DNA of 64,000 bases from Marinifilum sp. N1E240 (GTDB taxonomy: Bacteria > Bacteroidota > Bacteroidia > Bacteroidales > Marinifilaceae). Position 1 is the first letter of the stretch. Each line of letters begins with the position of its first letter. The notes below the pieces were generated by a model, which ran no database searches, was not told the origin of the DNA, and worked only from the letters and a program-made list of their open reading frames with translations. Positions 35,703-45,479 of this stretch are shown here, one piece after another. The stretch spans positions 1-64,000 of the forward strand of contig NZ_WHKF01000011.1 of NCBI RefSeq assembly GCF_009295825.1. Reading direction: 5' to 3'. Position numbers and translations under genes: made by a program.

Positions 35703-36743
35703 TTATTTTTCTTGAAAGTGAAATTTGACAATACTCCCATTGTCTCCGGCTAGAAAGCCTGTTCTACTCATAGAATCGTAATCCATGGTATGAAACGGTC
35801 TGTTGTCTATTTCAGTCCAGTGTTCGCCATCATCGGTCGAAATAGCAGTTCCGCTTGGACCTGTTGTTAACCAGATATTCTTTTTCAATTTCAGGACACA
35901 CTCTTTAAATGCAAGGGTACTTTCTCCTTTTGCCAATTTCCAGTTTTTCCCAGAATCCGAAGAAACAATTACATTTCCTTTACACTCCTCAATCTTCTTG
36001 TAATTTCCTCCAACCGATATCGCTCGCTTGTTCTCATCAATAAAAAAGGAATAAATTCCTTCTGTTGATGTTCCCTGAATAATTGGAGTTTCGGATGCAT
36101 TCCAGTTCTTCCCTTTATCTTCCGAATAATATATTCTGGAATGTATTCCTCCTGTAGCAATCCATACTTCAGAATCTCCTCGAGTTACAATACCTGTTCC
36201 ACTGGCAGCAAAGGCATATTCTCCCTGCTTCAAATCAGGAATGGAATTAGGCTGTAGTCGTTTCCAGTTCTCTCCTCCGTCATTGGTGATTAAAATAAAT
36301 GGTTTAGAATCAATAGCATCACTGGTTAAAATTCCATCCATGCTATTCCAAAAATCAATTCCATTGTAAAATGCTATCTCATGTTCATTTTGATGACTCA
36401 TTTTCCAGGTTTTACCACCATCGCTAGTAGTATAAATCCTTGAATTCTTACCATTCCCACAACTCATTAGTACTACACGATCCTTACTAAAAACATGCAG
36501 ATCACGAAAGTCTAGTTTTTCCGCTCCTGGAACTATTCCTCTCTGCCATTTTACTCCTCCGTTTTTGGAGTAACAATAATTACCATTGGTACCTCCTAGC
36601 CACACACAGGTATCGTTCACCATGTGAATGGATCGAAATGCTGAAGTGGAAGGTGAATTTTGTGCATGAAATTCAATCATTTTATGCTGTGCTGTTGCAT
36701 TGAATGATAGAATGATAAATAGAATGAGAAGTACTTTTTTCAT
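35703..36743 (-). CDS. Exported Ycf48/BNR-repeat beta-propeller protein
   Basis: A 346-residue exported beta-propeller protein. A signal peptide (MKKVLLILFIILSFNATAQ) is followed by repeated Asp-box motifs of the form S/T-x-D-x-G-x-x-W: SKNGGVKW, TSDGGKTW, TNDGGENW, SEDKGKNW, SSDSGKNW and STDDGEHW, about one per blade. The family is annotated as Ycf48-like or oxidoreductase in Bacteroidota, but no catalytic residues are evident. It sits between the M28 peptidase and the DPP III-like gene, separated from the latter by a strong terminator, so it has its own promoter. Confidence 0.85.
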   Translation of the reverse strand: MKKVLLILFIILSFNATAQHKMIEFHAQNSPSTSAFRSIHMVNDTCVWLGGTNGNYCYSKNGGVKWQRGIVPGAEKLDFRDLHVFSKDRVVLMSCGNGKNSRIYTTSDGGKTWKMSHQNEHEIAFYNGIDFWNSMDGILTSDAIDSKPFILITNDGGENWKRLQPNSIPDLKQGEYAFAASGTGIVTRGDSEVWIATGGIHSRIYYSEDKGKNWNASETPIIQGTSTEGIYSFFIDENKRAISVGGNYKKIEECKGNVIVSSDSGKNWKLAKGESTLAFKECVLKLKKNIWLTTGPSGTAISTDDGEHWTEIDNRPFHTMDYDSMSRTGFLAGDNGSIVKFHFQEK

Positions 36744-36758
36744 AGTTGATGAAATTAC

Positions 36759-36790
36759 AAAAAAAAAGAGGTCAAATGACCTCTTTTTTG
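36759..36790 (-). terminator. Intrinsic terminator after DPP III gene
   Basis: GAGGTCA and TGACCTC form a stem with an AA loop, extended by A/T pairing on both sides, in 36761-36789. There is a T-run on the minus strand after the stop at 36802. Confidence 0.92.
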
Positions 36791-36801
36791 TTATCTATTT
36801 C

Positions 36802-38766
36802 CTAATTCATGTTTGGCAAAAAGGAGTATTTCTCTCCATATACCAACATTTGTTCAGTAAAATCCATTGGATATGAAATTTTCACATCCACTATTTTTCC
36901 ATCTTCCATTACAGGATGATAATCAGGATTGATAAATCCTGCATAGGCTGCTAAATTCAGTTTTTCGAACCTTTCTTTTACCTCTTTGTGCAGACCTTCA
37001 TCAACTTTCACGCCGTAATCCTCTACCAATAATTTTCCAGCTTCTAAATCACCCTCAGATTTAATTCGCTGCACTTCGGCAAGCAATTCTCCAAACAATG
37101 ATCTCAATTTCTGATAGTCATTTACAACAAAATAGTTTTTCCCATCCTTTGTAACTTTCTCAACCACCTTATCTGATTCTCCTTTTTCAAACACCCATTT
37201 GGCAATTAATTGACGGTTTCGCATGTGAGATTCCTCTATGTCTTTCCCAAATTCGATTCGCGTCAACTGAGTCATTAATCCATTTCGCATGTATCCATCG
37301 TACTCAGCTTTTGCCACATCAAGAGTTGGCATCAAACCAATTTCCAACATTTTAGGATCCATCATATAGTAAAGAGCAAACAAATCTGCTCTCGCCTCCT
37401 CCAATGTAGAATGGTAATTTTTCAATGCATCCATACCAACACCTGGCAATAACTGCCCTGAACCATGCCCTAAACATTCGTGTAAATCGGTATGCAAATT
37501 CCCTCCTAAATGTCCATGTTTTTTTGCTCTTGCCACTTCTTCTTCACTATATGCAAATTCTTCAAGCATTCCCCCTTTTAACGATGATTGATGATAAGCG
37601 TGGGTAATATTATCGATGGTAACAGATTTACTTCCGTGTTCTTTACGAATCCATTCGGCATTTGGCAAGTTAATTCCAATTGGCGTTGCCGGATGACAAT
37701 CTCCACCCAACATCGCAACGGTAATTACCTTTGCACTAACTCCTTTAACTTCATCTTTCTTGAATCGCTCATCAACTGGCGAATTGTCTTCAAACCATTG
37801 TGCGTTGTCCGAGATAATTTCGGTACGCTTTGTGGCTTCAATATCTTTAAAGTTTACAACAGATTCCCAGCTTGCTTTAAATGCCAAAGCATCACCATAA
37901 ACTTCAATAAATCCATTTACTACATCAACATGAGCATCCAGATCTTTTACCCATAAAATGGAGTAATCATCGAAGGTTTGTAAATCACCAGTTTTATAGA
38001 AATCAACCAGTTTTAGTAAGGATTGCTTTTGCAAATCGCTATCGGCAACAGGTATGGCTTTCTCTAACCAAAACACAATCTTCTCGATTGCATCTGTATA
38101 CATTCCTCCAACTTTCCAGATCTTTTCTACAAGCTTGCCATCATCCTTAAGTAATTTGGAGTTTAATCCTGCAGAAAGAGGTCTTTCCGGATCGCCCTTC
38201 TCAGCATTTTCATAATGGGCTTCAACTTCAGCCTGAGTAACACCTTCATAATAGTTGTTTGCCGAATCGGCAATCAAATCCATTTCAGGATTTAATACTA
38301 CTCTTTTATTATCGATATTCTCATCAAAAATTATAGGAACCAAGCGTGTCATCAAATCAACTACATCCTCTTTTTCCCCCAGCGGCAACAATTCAGAATT
38401 GGTATTCGCCAATAATTCTCCAAAATATTCCTCATCGAATTCAGGCAAAAACTTATCCATTGAATAATGATGATGAATTCCGTTTGAGAACCAAACTCTT
38501 TTGGTATAAACCACAAACTGTTTAAACTCTTCGCAATCTTTATCTCCATCGTAAGATTTTAGAATTGCTTCCAGAGTTCTTCTTATACTAAGATTGTATT
38601 TATTGTTTTGATCGAATAAAATATCTCTTCCGCAACGAGCTGCTTCAGCCAAATAATAAATTAATTCCTTCTGCTGCAAACTCAACTCCTCAAATCCAGG
38701 AACCTGATATCTTAATATTTTGATATCGGCAAATTGTTCGGTTTGATATTTAAATGATTCGCTCAT
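36802..38766 (-). CDS. Dipeptidyl-peptidase III-like zinc peptidase (M49)
   Basis: A 654-residue cytosolic metallopeptidase of family M49. I start at the ATG at 38764-38766 (MSESFKYQTEQF) because the longer frame overlaps the upstream gene. The signature HECLGHGSGQ, the extended HExxGH motif unique to M49, is at about residue 428, and the downstream glutamate motif STLEEARADLFALYY is about 40 residues later. The enzyme releases dipeptides from the N-termini of short peptides. There is no signal peptide. It follows a hypothetical exported protein by 4 bases and is therefore in one operon with it. Confidence 0.88.
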   Translation of the reverse strand: MSESFKYQTEQFADIKILRYQVPGFEELSLQQKELIYYLAEAARCGRDILFDQNNKYNLSIRRTLEAILKSYDGDKDCEEFKQFVVYTKRVWFSNGIHHHYSMDKFLPEFDEEYFGELLANTNSELLPLGEKEDVVDLMTRLVPIIFDENIDNKRVVLNPEMDLIADSANNYYEGVTQAEVEAHYENAEKGDPERPLSAGLNSKLLKDDGKLVEKIWKVGGMYTDAIEKIVFWLEKAIPVADSDLQKQSLLKLVDFYKTGDLQTFDDYSILWVKDLDAHVDVVNGFIEVYGDALAFKASWESVVNFKDIEATKRTEIISDNAQWFEDNSPVDERFKKDEVKGVSAKVITVAMLGGDCHPATPIGINLPNAEWIRKEHGSKSVTIDNITHAYHQSSLKGGMLEEFAYSEEEVARAKKHGHLGGNLHTDLHECLGHGSGQLLPGVGMDALKNYHSTLEEARADLFALYYMMDPKMLEIGLMPTLDVAKAEYDGYMRNGLMTQLTRIEFGKDIEESHMRNRQLIAKWVFEKGESDKVVEKVTKDGKNYFVVNDYQKLRSLFGELLAEVQRIKSEGDLEAGKLLVEDYGVKVDEGLHKEVKERFEKLNLAAYAGFINPDYHPVMEDGKIVDVKISYPMDFTEQMLVYGEKYSFLPNMN

Positions 38767-38770
38767 ATTT

Positions 38771-39580
38771 CTATTTATTTCTAACGTCAATATTCTCTTT
38801 TAACTCCCAAATTCCTTTTTTAAACTCTAATGCATCATAAGAAAAATCGGGTCCATAATATTCAAATTGGTTCTCATAAACCGGAAGTGAGGGAGCCAAA
38901 TGATCAAATACCAATTTCTCCTCTTTCTCAATATACTGAATGGTCATACTTGCCTGTTTGGCATATTCGAACACAACTCTGTTCAGCATTTTACCTCGCC
39001 AGGAAATCAATGCTTTTCCAAACTGAATATTATTCTTTTTATCAATGCTTAAAACTTCAATCAGCTTCTTATTTGTCGAAAAATTATTTCCATCCCAGGC
39101 TAAAAGCAAATATGTATTTGCCCCTTTCGATTTAAAAGGAATAATTTTATAATACAGTGCACCAGACCAATTATCTTGATTTTGATTTGTATACATACTG
39201 GCATCAGCACAATTGTCCTTGAGAAGAATCACTTCTGATTTTCCTTTTTTCACCAATTGTAAAATCCCATAATATAGATAGCTTCCATTGGAAAGTACAC
39301 AGTTCCAATTGTAAATTCTAAACAAATTATCTGGGGAAGTTAACTTACCCATTTTATCAAGCTTAGAAAATGGGTAGTCAAAACTTTCTTTTTGATTCAA
39401 TATCTGTTCAAATCCATCCTCAATCTGATCACAAATTTTCAATTTAATTGAATCTGATTGAGCCAATTGTAACTGTTCAAACAGCTGCTTTGTCTCTGTT
39501 TCAAAATTGACTAAATCTGATTGAGCAGTTCCAAAGAATGAAACCGATAAAAGTAGAATAAGAAGAATTGAAGATCGCAT
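38771..39580 (-). CDS. Exported hypothetical protein
   Basis: A 269-residue protein with a signal peptide (MRSSILLILLLSVSFFGTAQ, cleaved after AQ). The mature part begins with an alpha-helical stretch (FETETKQLFEQLQLAQSDSIKLKICDQIEDGFEQIL, about residues 26-60, shown here only in outline), then a beta-rich domain with aromatic residues. I do not recognise the family, although it looks conserved in gut and marine Bacteroidota. It lies 3 bases after the stop of the class III aminotransferase and 4 bases before the DPP III-like gene, so the three genes form one operon. Confidence 0.6.
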   Translation of the reverse strand: MRSSILLILLLSVSFFGTAQSDLVNFETETKQLFEQLQLAQSDSIKLKICDQIEDGFEQILNQKESFDYPFSKLDKMGKLTSPDNLFRIYNWNCVLSNGSYLYYGILQLVKKGKSEVILLKDNCADASMYTNQNQDNWSGALYYKIIPFKSKGANTYLLLAWDGNNFSTNKKLIEVLSIDKKNNIQFGKALISWRGKMLNRVVFEYAKQASMTIQYIEKEEKLVFDHLAPSLPVYENQFEYYGPDFSYDALEFKKGIWELKENIDVRNK

Positions 39581-39583
39581 AAT

Positions 39584-40777
39584 TTATTTGTTAACCTTAT
39601 CCATTGCCTGAATTAGTAAATTGGCAGCATGGTGAATTTCTTCATTAGTAATATTCAATGGTGGTGCAATACGGTATGCATCATCACAAAAAAGAAAGGC
39701 ATCCATAACAACTCCTATTTCATATGCTTCTTTCATTATTTCCAGCATAATTTCTTTGGATTCAACTATCACAGCAATAAAGAGACCCAATTGTCGGAAA
39801 CCTTTTACCATAGGATGATCCTTTAACAACTCAACAAAAAGTTCACCTTTCCTTTGAGTATCAGCAACCAAATTTTCCTCTAACAAAACCTCTAAAGAGG
39901 CATGTGCAGCAGCACAACAAACCGGATGTCCTCCAAAAGTTGTAATGTGCCCTAGCATTGGGTTTGATTTAAAGGAATCTAATATTTTCTTATCAGAAAT
40001 AAACGCTCCTACCGGCATTCCTCCGCCCATAGCTTTTGCCAAACACAAAATATCAGGAACAACATCAAAATGTTCGAAAGCAAACAGCTTACCTGTTCGA
40101 CCAAAACCCATTTGTACTTCATCGAAAATCAACAAAGCTCCTATCTCTGTACAACGAGCTCGTAATGCTTGAATGTATTCTTTCGAAGGAATAATCATTC
40201 CACCTTCAGACTGAATCGGTTCCAAAATTACACATGCCGTTTTTTCGGTAATCTGATCCAAATGTTCCATATTATCGAACTCAATCATTCGAACATCTGG
40301 CAGTAAAGGACGAAATGCATTTTTCATTTCTTCATCGCATAATACACTTAAAGCACCATGAGTACTTCCGTGATAAGCTCTTGTAAAATGAATGATTTCT
40401 GAACGCCCTGTATAACGTTTTGCTAATTTTAATGCTCCTTCATTGGCTTCACTTCCTGAATTCACAAAATAAACTGAGTTTAAGCCCTCAGGAAGATTAT
40501 CGCTAAGTAGTTTGGCTAGTTTAACCTGCGGTGTTTCGATAAACTCACCATACACCATAAGGTGCATGTATTTATCTACCTGATCTTTTACAGCTTGACG
40601 AACACGGGGATGTCCGTGCCCCAGGTTACTAACAGAAACGCCCGAAACGAGATCCAAATAAGGCTTCCCGCTCGGGTCGTACATATATATTCCTTCGGCT
40701 CTTTCAATTTCCAAAGCAATTGGAAAATCAGAGGTTGTTGCTACGTGTTGTAGAAATAATTGTCGATTGGTAATCAT
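39584..40777 (-). CDS. Class III aminotransferase (acetylornithine-type)
   Basis: A 397-residue PLP enzyme started at the ATG at 40775-40777 (MITNRQLFLQHVATTSDFP). It has FVNSGSEANEGALKLAKRYTG (about 98-118, the PLP-phosphate site), ILEPIQSEGGMI near 190, LLIFDEVQMGFGRTGK near 220 and the PLP-lysine in LAKAMGGGMPVGAF near 254. The class III motifs are firm. The substrate is not: acetylornithine, ornithine or 4-aminobutyrate-type amines are all possible, and no arginine genes are adjacent. It is the first gene of the operon with the exported hypothetical protein and the DPP III-like peptidase. Confidence 0.88.
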   Translation of the reverse strand: MITNRQLFLQHVATTSDFPIALEIERAEGIYMYDPSGKPYLDLVSGVSVSNLGHGHPRVRQAVKDQVDKYMHLMVYGEFIETPQVKLAKLLSDNLPEGLNSVYFVNSGSEANEGALKLAKRYTGRSEIIHFTRAYHGSTHGALSVLCDEEMKNAFRPLLPDVRMIEFDNMEHLDQITEKTACVILEPIQSEGGMIIPSKEYIQALRARCTEIGALLIFDEVQMGFGRTGKLFAFEHFDVVPDILCLAKAMGGGMPVGAFISDKKILDSFKSNPMLGHITTFGGHPVCCAAAHASLEVLLEENLVADTQRKGELFVELLKDHPMVKGFRQLGLFIAVIVESKEIMLEIMKEAYEIGVVMDAFLFCDDAYRIAPPLNITNEEIHHAANLLIQAMDKVNK

Positions 40778-40829
40778 ATCCAGAATTTTTATTGAATACA
40801 AAATTCACAAAAATCCTGCTATTAAAAAA

Positions 40830-41537
40830 CTATCGGGTCATTAAATTAATATCACCCATTAATTTATCACGATAAGATTTACCAATTGGAATTGATTTAG
40901 GACCTCCATCTGTTTCAATTACAACAGAATTGTCTTCAATCATTTCAATTTTGCTAAGATTTACAATGTAAGAGCGGTGAATTCTTGAAAATCTTGCCGC
41001 AGGCATTTTTTCTTCTATTGCCTTCATTGTAAAGTGAATTGTATACTTCTCTTGATAAGTATTCACTACTACATAATTCTCTAAGGCTTCAATCCATAAA
41101 ATATCATCATAATTCAAACGAACCAATGATGAATTGCTCTTGATAAAAATTTCATTCTTATCCTGAACAAAGCCTACACTATTCTTATAGCGCTTATTAG
41201 CTTTACTTACGGCTTTAAAAAATCGACTATAACTAATCGGTTTCAAAAGATAATCAGTAACATCATATTCGAATGCTTCAAGAGCATATTGCTCTTTTGA
41301 CGATATAATAATGATTTGAGGTGTAGTATTCAGGCTATTTAAAAACTCCATCCCACTCATTTCTGGCATTTCAATATCCAGAAAAATTAAGTCTACAGGC
41401 TCGTTTTTCTTTATGTTATTAATTGCATCAATCGCACTTGGATAAGATGCTCCAAAAGTTAAAAAATCAGTTCTTTCAATGTAACTTTCAACTACCTTTC
41501 TCGAAAGTTTATCATCATCTATTACAACACAATTCAT
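40830..41537 (-). CDS. LytTR-family response regulator
   Basis: A 235-residue two-component regulator. The receiver domain (about 1-120) has the acidic pocket DDD at 7-9, the phospho-accepting Asp in LIFLDIEMPEMSG near 55, Ser-Ser in IISSKEQ near 80 and the Lys in LLKPISY near 104. The C-terminal LytTR DNA-binding domain (about 140-235) includes ILWIEALENYVVVNT and RIHRSYIVNLSKIE. In Bacteroidota such regulators often pair with YpdA-type histidine kinases, but none is encoded next to it here. It is a single gene. Confidence 0.93.
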   Translation of the reverse strand: MNCVVIDDDKLSRKVVESYIERTDFLTFGASYPSAIDAINNIKKNEPVDLIFLDIEMPEMSGMEFLNSLNTTPQIIIISSKEQYALEAFEYDVTDYLLKPISYSRFFKAVSKANKRYKNSVGFVQDKNEIFIKSNSSLVRLNYDDILWIEALENYVVVNTYQEKYTIHFTMKAIEEKMPAARFSRIHRSYIVNLSKIEMIEDNSVVIETDGGPKSIPIGKSYRDKLMGDINLMTR

Positions 41538-41700
41538 ATAGTGGGATTATTTAAGGTCAAGAAAAAGGGAATAAATTTTATTTATCTACAGTAATATTGT
41601 CTTCATCAAAAATAACAATCTTTTTACCATTTCCGAAATATTTTCCAAAAATATTTACTGCTTTAAAATCCCAGGCTTAAAAAGACCAAAATCCTTTAAA

Positions 41701-42396
41701 TCAAATGCTTTTATTTCGAAGAATAAACTCCTGAATCATTTTATCTCCAGATCGGACTGTTTTTTTTAACCATTCTAATTTCAATTCTAGTTTTTCCACC
41801 TCACTCAGTTCCCAATTTACATTTGTCCTTCTAATTTCGGTAGACAAATGATTCAAGACTAAGGCAGCTGATACCGAAATATTAAAACTCTCGGTAAAAC
41901 CATACATGGGAATCTTCACAAATTCATCAGCATTATCCATAACAACATCAGACAAACCTGTTAATTCAGTTCCAAAAAAGAATGCAGATTTCCCTTTTTG
42001 CAAGTCAAAATCGGGCAACAATACATCATTTGTATGGGGAGTAGTTGCTACGATTCTATATCCTTGTTTTTTTAGGCTTATTATCGTGTCTAAGGTATTT
42101 TCTTCTTTAGCATTATGCCTATGCAGGTCAACCCATTTTGAGGAGCCCATAACCACTTCTGGATTTAAAGTGTACTCATTCGAATTTTCTATCACATGCA
42201 AATCCTGGATTCCGAAACAATCACAGGATCGAATGACTGCACTAGCATTTTGAGGCTGAAAAATATTCTCCAGGACAACAGTAATGTACTTCGTCCTGTT
42301 ACAGATATTTTTATCGATTAAATCCAATCGATGTTCTGTTGTAAATTGTTCAAGAAAACGAACTGATTCGATTAGTTGTTGTTTTTCCATTCTCAA
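41701..42396 (-). CDS. trmH: tRNA (guanosine-2'-O-)-methyltransferase TrmH (SpoU family)
   Basis: A 231-residue SPOUT methyltransferase. The knot motifs are present: NIFQPQNASAVIRSCDCFGIQ near 44 (motif 1), FFFGTELTGLSD near 140 (motif 2) and IPMYGFTESFNISVSAAL near 165 (motif 3). The N-terminal and C-terminal extensions match TrmH rather than the shorter TrmL. It methylates G18 in tRNA. A second ATG two codons in (MEKQQL) is an alternative start. It lies between the HU gene and the LytTR gene on the same strand, with the HU terminator between TrmH and HU. Confidence 0.88.
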   Translation of the reverse strand: MRMEKQQLIESVRFLEQFTTEHRLDLIDKNICNRTKYITVVLENIFQPQNASAVIRSCDCFGIQDLHVIENSNEYTLNPEVVMGSSKWVDLHRHNAKEENTLDTIISLKKQGYRIVATTPHTNDVLLPDFDLQKGKSAFFFGTELTGLSDVVMDNADEFVKIPMYGFTESFNISVSAALVLNHLSTEIRRTNVNWELSEVEKLELKLEWLKKTVRSGDKMIQEFILRNKSI

Positions 42397-42407
42397 AATT
42401 TAGGGTA

Positions 42408-42440
42408 TAAAAAAAAGGAGGTATTGCTACACCCCCTCAA
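42408..42440 (-). terminator. Intrinsic terminator after HU gene
   Basis: AGGAGGT at 42416-42422 and ACCCCCT at 42431-42437 pair (one G-T) and are followed on the minus strand by eight T residues. Confidence 0.8.
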
Positions 42441-42461
42441 TTTCGTTTGACTTACAATTAT

Positions 42462-42734
42462 CTATTGTACAGAGTCAGCTAATTCTGAACCAGCCTTAAA
42501 TTTAATAACCTTTTTAGCTGGAATATTAATTGGCTTACCAGTTTGTGGATTTCTACCAGTTCTAGCATCACGCTTTGAAACTGAAAAAGAACCGAATCCT
42601 ACAAGAGCTACTCTATCGTCGCCTTTTAATGCTTCAGTTGTAGTTTCGATAAAAGCATCTAGTGCTTTTTTAGAATCAGCTTTAGTCAAACCAGCTTTGC
42701 TAGCAATTGCATCAATTAATTGAGCTTTGTTCAT
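42462..42734 (-). CDS. HU-type DNA-binding protein
   Basis: A 90-residue histone-like protein of the HU/IHF family. [18 protein letters not shown] is the typical helical start. [28 protein letters not shown] is the beta-arm that inserts Pro into the minor groove, here at about 41-68, and it carries the RNPQTG motif. Three or more related genes are usual in Bacteroidota. It is a single gene followed by a terminator. Confidence 0.95.
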   Translation of the reverse strand: MNKAQLIDAIASKAGLTKADSKKALDAFIETTTEALKGDDRVALVGFGSFSVSKRDARTGRNPQTGKPINIPAKKVIKFKAGSELADSVQ

Positions 42735-43152
42735 AACTTTATAAAATTTTAGGGTTAAAAAATGCTTTTAAATTTGAATCATATACAAATATAAAGGATT
42801 TCTGAACGTTTGCAAATTTCAGTTAGGAAAAAATATTAAAAAATCGTTTTTACAAACATCAACATAATAATAAGCTCTATTTTTACAAAAGCCCCTTTTA
42901 ATGTATGAAACAGGATTATTTATTAAATCATAACAGAATTTATCTCAACAATTAATTTAACTCAATACAATTTACGACAAGCGTTTCACAATTAAAACAA
43001 TCAACAAAACCTCAAACAAAAACCTCTTCGCTCCTCATTACGAGCACCTTACGTGACCTCATGCATTTCACCCGACTATTAAACATGTTCTCATATATTT
43101 GAAAAACAAAGAGTAAGCAAATTCCTTACTTTTGATCTTATCCAATATCATA
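42735..43152. other. Intergenic stretch without a gene
   Basis: A 418-base gap between the threonine synthase gene and HU, both on the minus strand. It is AT-rich with no convincing open frame, palindrome or RNA. The HU promoter should be near 42760-42800. The thr operon ends at 43153 and I see no strong hairpin for it here. Confidence 0.6.
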
Positions 43153-44448
43153 TTAACTATTTAATAATTGGTTTTTGAGGTCAGAATACTCCCTCCCAAT
43201 CAGAATACTATTTTTTTCCTTCTGAAGGCATTCTTTCAGATATGTTGGAATTTCCACCTCCACTTCTATTGCTTTTTCCACAGTATCCTTAAATTTAGCA
43301 GGATGTGCCGTCTCCAAAAAGACACCAATCTCATTCTCTTTATTGATGTGCTTTTTCAATCCAAGATAGCCAACTGCTCCATGAGGATCTAAAATATACT
43401 TATAATTGCTATAAACTTCAGACATTACCTTTTCTGTTTCTTGATCAGAAAACCAAGCTCCTTTAATGTCTTTAATAATTTCGAAATGCTCTTCTCGATA
43501 CAGCTCCATCATCCGGGCAAAATTACTTGGTGCTCCCACATCCATAGCATTTGAAATGGTTTGGACCGATTCTTTCGGCTCATAATTTCCATGTTCCAAA
43601 TAATCAGGGACAACCTTATTCTTATTCGCTGAAGCCACAAATCTCTTTATTGGCAGTCCCATTTGTTTTGCCAACAAACCGCCAGTTAAATTGCCATAAT
43701 TTCCACTTGGTACCGATACAACAATATCCTTATCACGATTCTGTAGTTGAGCCAAGATATAGAAATAGTAAAAACTCTGAGGAAGTAATCGGGCGATATT
43801 AATTGAGTTAGCCGATGTAAGTTTCATTTTTTTATTTAGATCCTCATCGGCAAAGGCTTGTTTTACCAAAGCCTGACAATCATCAAATGTACCATCAACC
43901 TCCAGGGCAGAAATATTTTGTCCCATTGTAGTCAACTGTTGCTCCTGAATTTTACTAACCTTCCCTTTAGGATAAAGTATGATAACACTTACGCCTTCTA
44001 CTCCAAGAAATCCATTTGCAACCGCACTTCCTGTATCTCCTGAAGTGGCAACAAGAATGGTAACATCCTCCTTGTTTTGTTTTGCAAATGCACTTAAACA
44101 ACGACTCATAAATCTTGCCCCCACATCCTTAAAAGCACATGTTGGACCATGAAACAATTCAAGGCTATAAACTCCTTCTTCTATTTTAATCAGAGGAATA
44201 GGAAAATTAAATACTTCTTCTGTTATATTTTTTAGTTCTTCGTGGCTGATGTCCTCACCAACAAAATGCTTCGCCACCTCAAAACCTATTTCTGCCATAC
44301 TCATATCCGGTAAATTATCGAAAAACTCTTTCTCTAATTTTGGTATTGATATTGGGAAAAATAAACCTTTATCTGGAGCCAAGCCTTTTATAACAGCTTC
44401 TTTAAATCCGTATCGTAAATCTTTATTATTTGTACTAAAATATTCCAT
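43153..44448 (-). CDS. thrC: Threonine synthase
   Basis: A 431-residue PLP enzyme that converts O-phosphohomoserine to threonine. The start MEYFSTNNKDLRYGFKEAVIKGLAPD is typical of the short (type II-like) family. PLP-lysine is in GPTCAFKDVGARF near 112, and the phosphate loop is in SGDTGSAV near 145 and PSGNYGNLTGG near 255. It is the last gene of thrABC, starting 26 bases after thrB ends. Confidence 0.95.
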   Translation of the reverse strand: MEYFSTNNKDLRYGFKEAVIKGLAPDKGLFFPISIPKLEKEFFDNLPDMSMAEIGFEVAKHFVGEDISHEELKNITEEVFNFPIPLIKIEEGVYSLELFHGPTCAFKDVGARFMSRCLSAFAKQNKEDVTILVATSGDTGSAVANGFLGVEGVSVIILYPKGKVSKIQEQQLTTMGQNISALEVDGTFDDCQALVKQAFADEDLNKKMKLTSANSINIARLLPQSFYYFYILAQLQNRDKDIVVSVPSGNYGNLTGGLLAKQMGLPIKRFVASANKNKVVPDYLEHGNYEPKESVQTISNAMDVGAPSNFARMMELYREEHFEIIKDIKGAWFSDQETEKVMSEVYSNYKYILDPHGAVGYLGLKKHINKENEIGVFLETAHPAKFKDTVEKAIEVEVEIPTYLKECLQKEKNSILIGREYSDLKNQLLNS

Positions 44449-44474
44449 TGTTCTTTCTTTTCAGGATACCACTT

Positions 44475-45401
44475 TTATAATACTCTAACTCCTCCATCAC
44501 TAACTTTGGACACATATATCTTGTAATCCAATTCTGTTTTTCTATAGGCGGTATCCATTGCCGTTGCAATTACGTCAGCAGAATCTTTACCTTCAGCCAA
44601 AGCAAACACCGATGGTCCTGAACCAGAAATAGAACAGCCCAAAGCACCTGCTTCCATAACCGAAAGTTTCAATTCATCGAACTCAGGAATTAATACCTTT
44701 CTTTGTGGCTCAACAATATGATCCTCTAATGATCTTCCAATCAATTCATAATTTGAAGTATACAATCCCGACATCAGACCGGCCACATTTCCCCATTGAC
44801 GAATAGCTTTCTTCATTGAAACTTCAGGAGATAACAACTCACGCGATTCTTTTGTTTTGATCTCAATTTGTGGATGAATAACAACACACCATAAATCTTT
44901 AGGCGGCTGAATGTGGATTACATCCAATGGATTGTATCCGCGAATTAAACAGAAACCACCTAAAGTAGCTGGTGCTGCATTATCAGCATGAACATCACCC
45001 GATGCAACTTCCTCTCCTTTCATAGCAAAATCAACCAATTCCATTCTGCTATAAGGATTTCCCAACAATTCATTTACTGCTACAACTGCTCCTGCAGCAC
45101 TTGCTGCACTCGATCCTATCCCACTTCCTGGTTTAATATTCTTTACAATTTCAACATCAAAGCCCTGATTACTCTTTAAATCATCGAGAAGTGCCTGAAT
45201 GGCAACTCCTGCAACATTCTTCTTTGGATCTGTTGGTAAATTCTCATAACCGTTAACGGGAGCAATAACGATCTTCTTTTTATCATTTTTACTTACTACC
45301 ATTTCATCTCCCACCCCATCGATGGCAAATCCTAATATATCGAAACCGCAACCAACATTAGAAACGCTACCTGGGGCAAAAACTTTTACTGATTCTGACA
45401 T
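44475..45401 (-). CDS. thrB: Homoserine kinase
   Basis: A 308-residue GHMP kinase that phosphorylates homoserine. The three GHMP motifs are visible: PGSVSNVGCGFDILG near 11 (motif 1), PGSGIGSSAASAAG near 91 (motif 2, phosphate loop) and GALGCSISGSGPSVFAL near 250 (motif 3). It is the second gene of the operon, 78 bases after thrA. Confidence 0.95.
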   Translation of the reverse strand: MSESVKVFAPGSVSNVGCGFDILGFAIDGVGDEMVVSKNDKKKIVIAPVNGYENLPTDPKKNVAGVAIQALLDDLKSNQGFDVEIVKNIKPGSGIGSSAASAAGAVVAVNELLGNPYSRMELVDFAMKGEEVASGDVHADNAAPATLGGFCLIRGYNPLDVIHIQPPKDLWCVVIHPQIEIKTKESRELLSPEVSMKKAIRQWGNVAGLMSGLYTSNYELIGRSLEDHIVEPQRKVLIPEFDELKLSVMEAGALGCSISGSGPSVFALAEGKDSADVIATAMDTAYRKTELDYKIYVSKVSDGGVRVL

Positions 45402-45479
45402 GTATTTCAGATTTTTGCTGTCAGCAATTTACTTCCAGCTTTATTTTAAAATTACTTTATCTTCAATGATAACAGGCAG

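Noticed and set aside
42735-43152. Terminator for the thr operon
   Set aside because: I searched for a stem with T-run after thrC and found none that is convincing.
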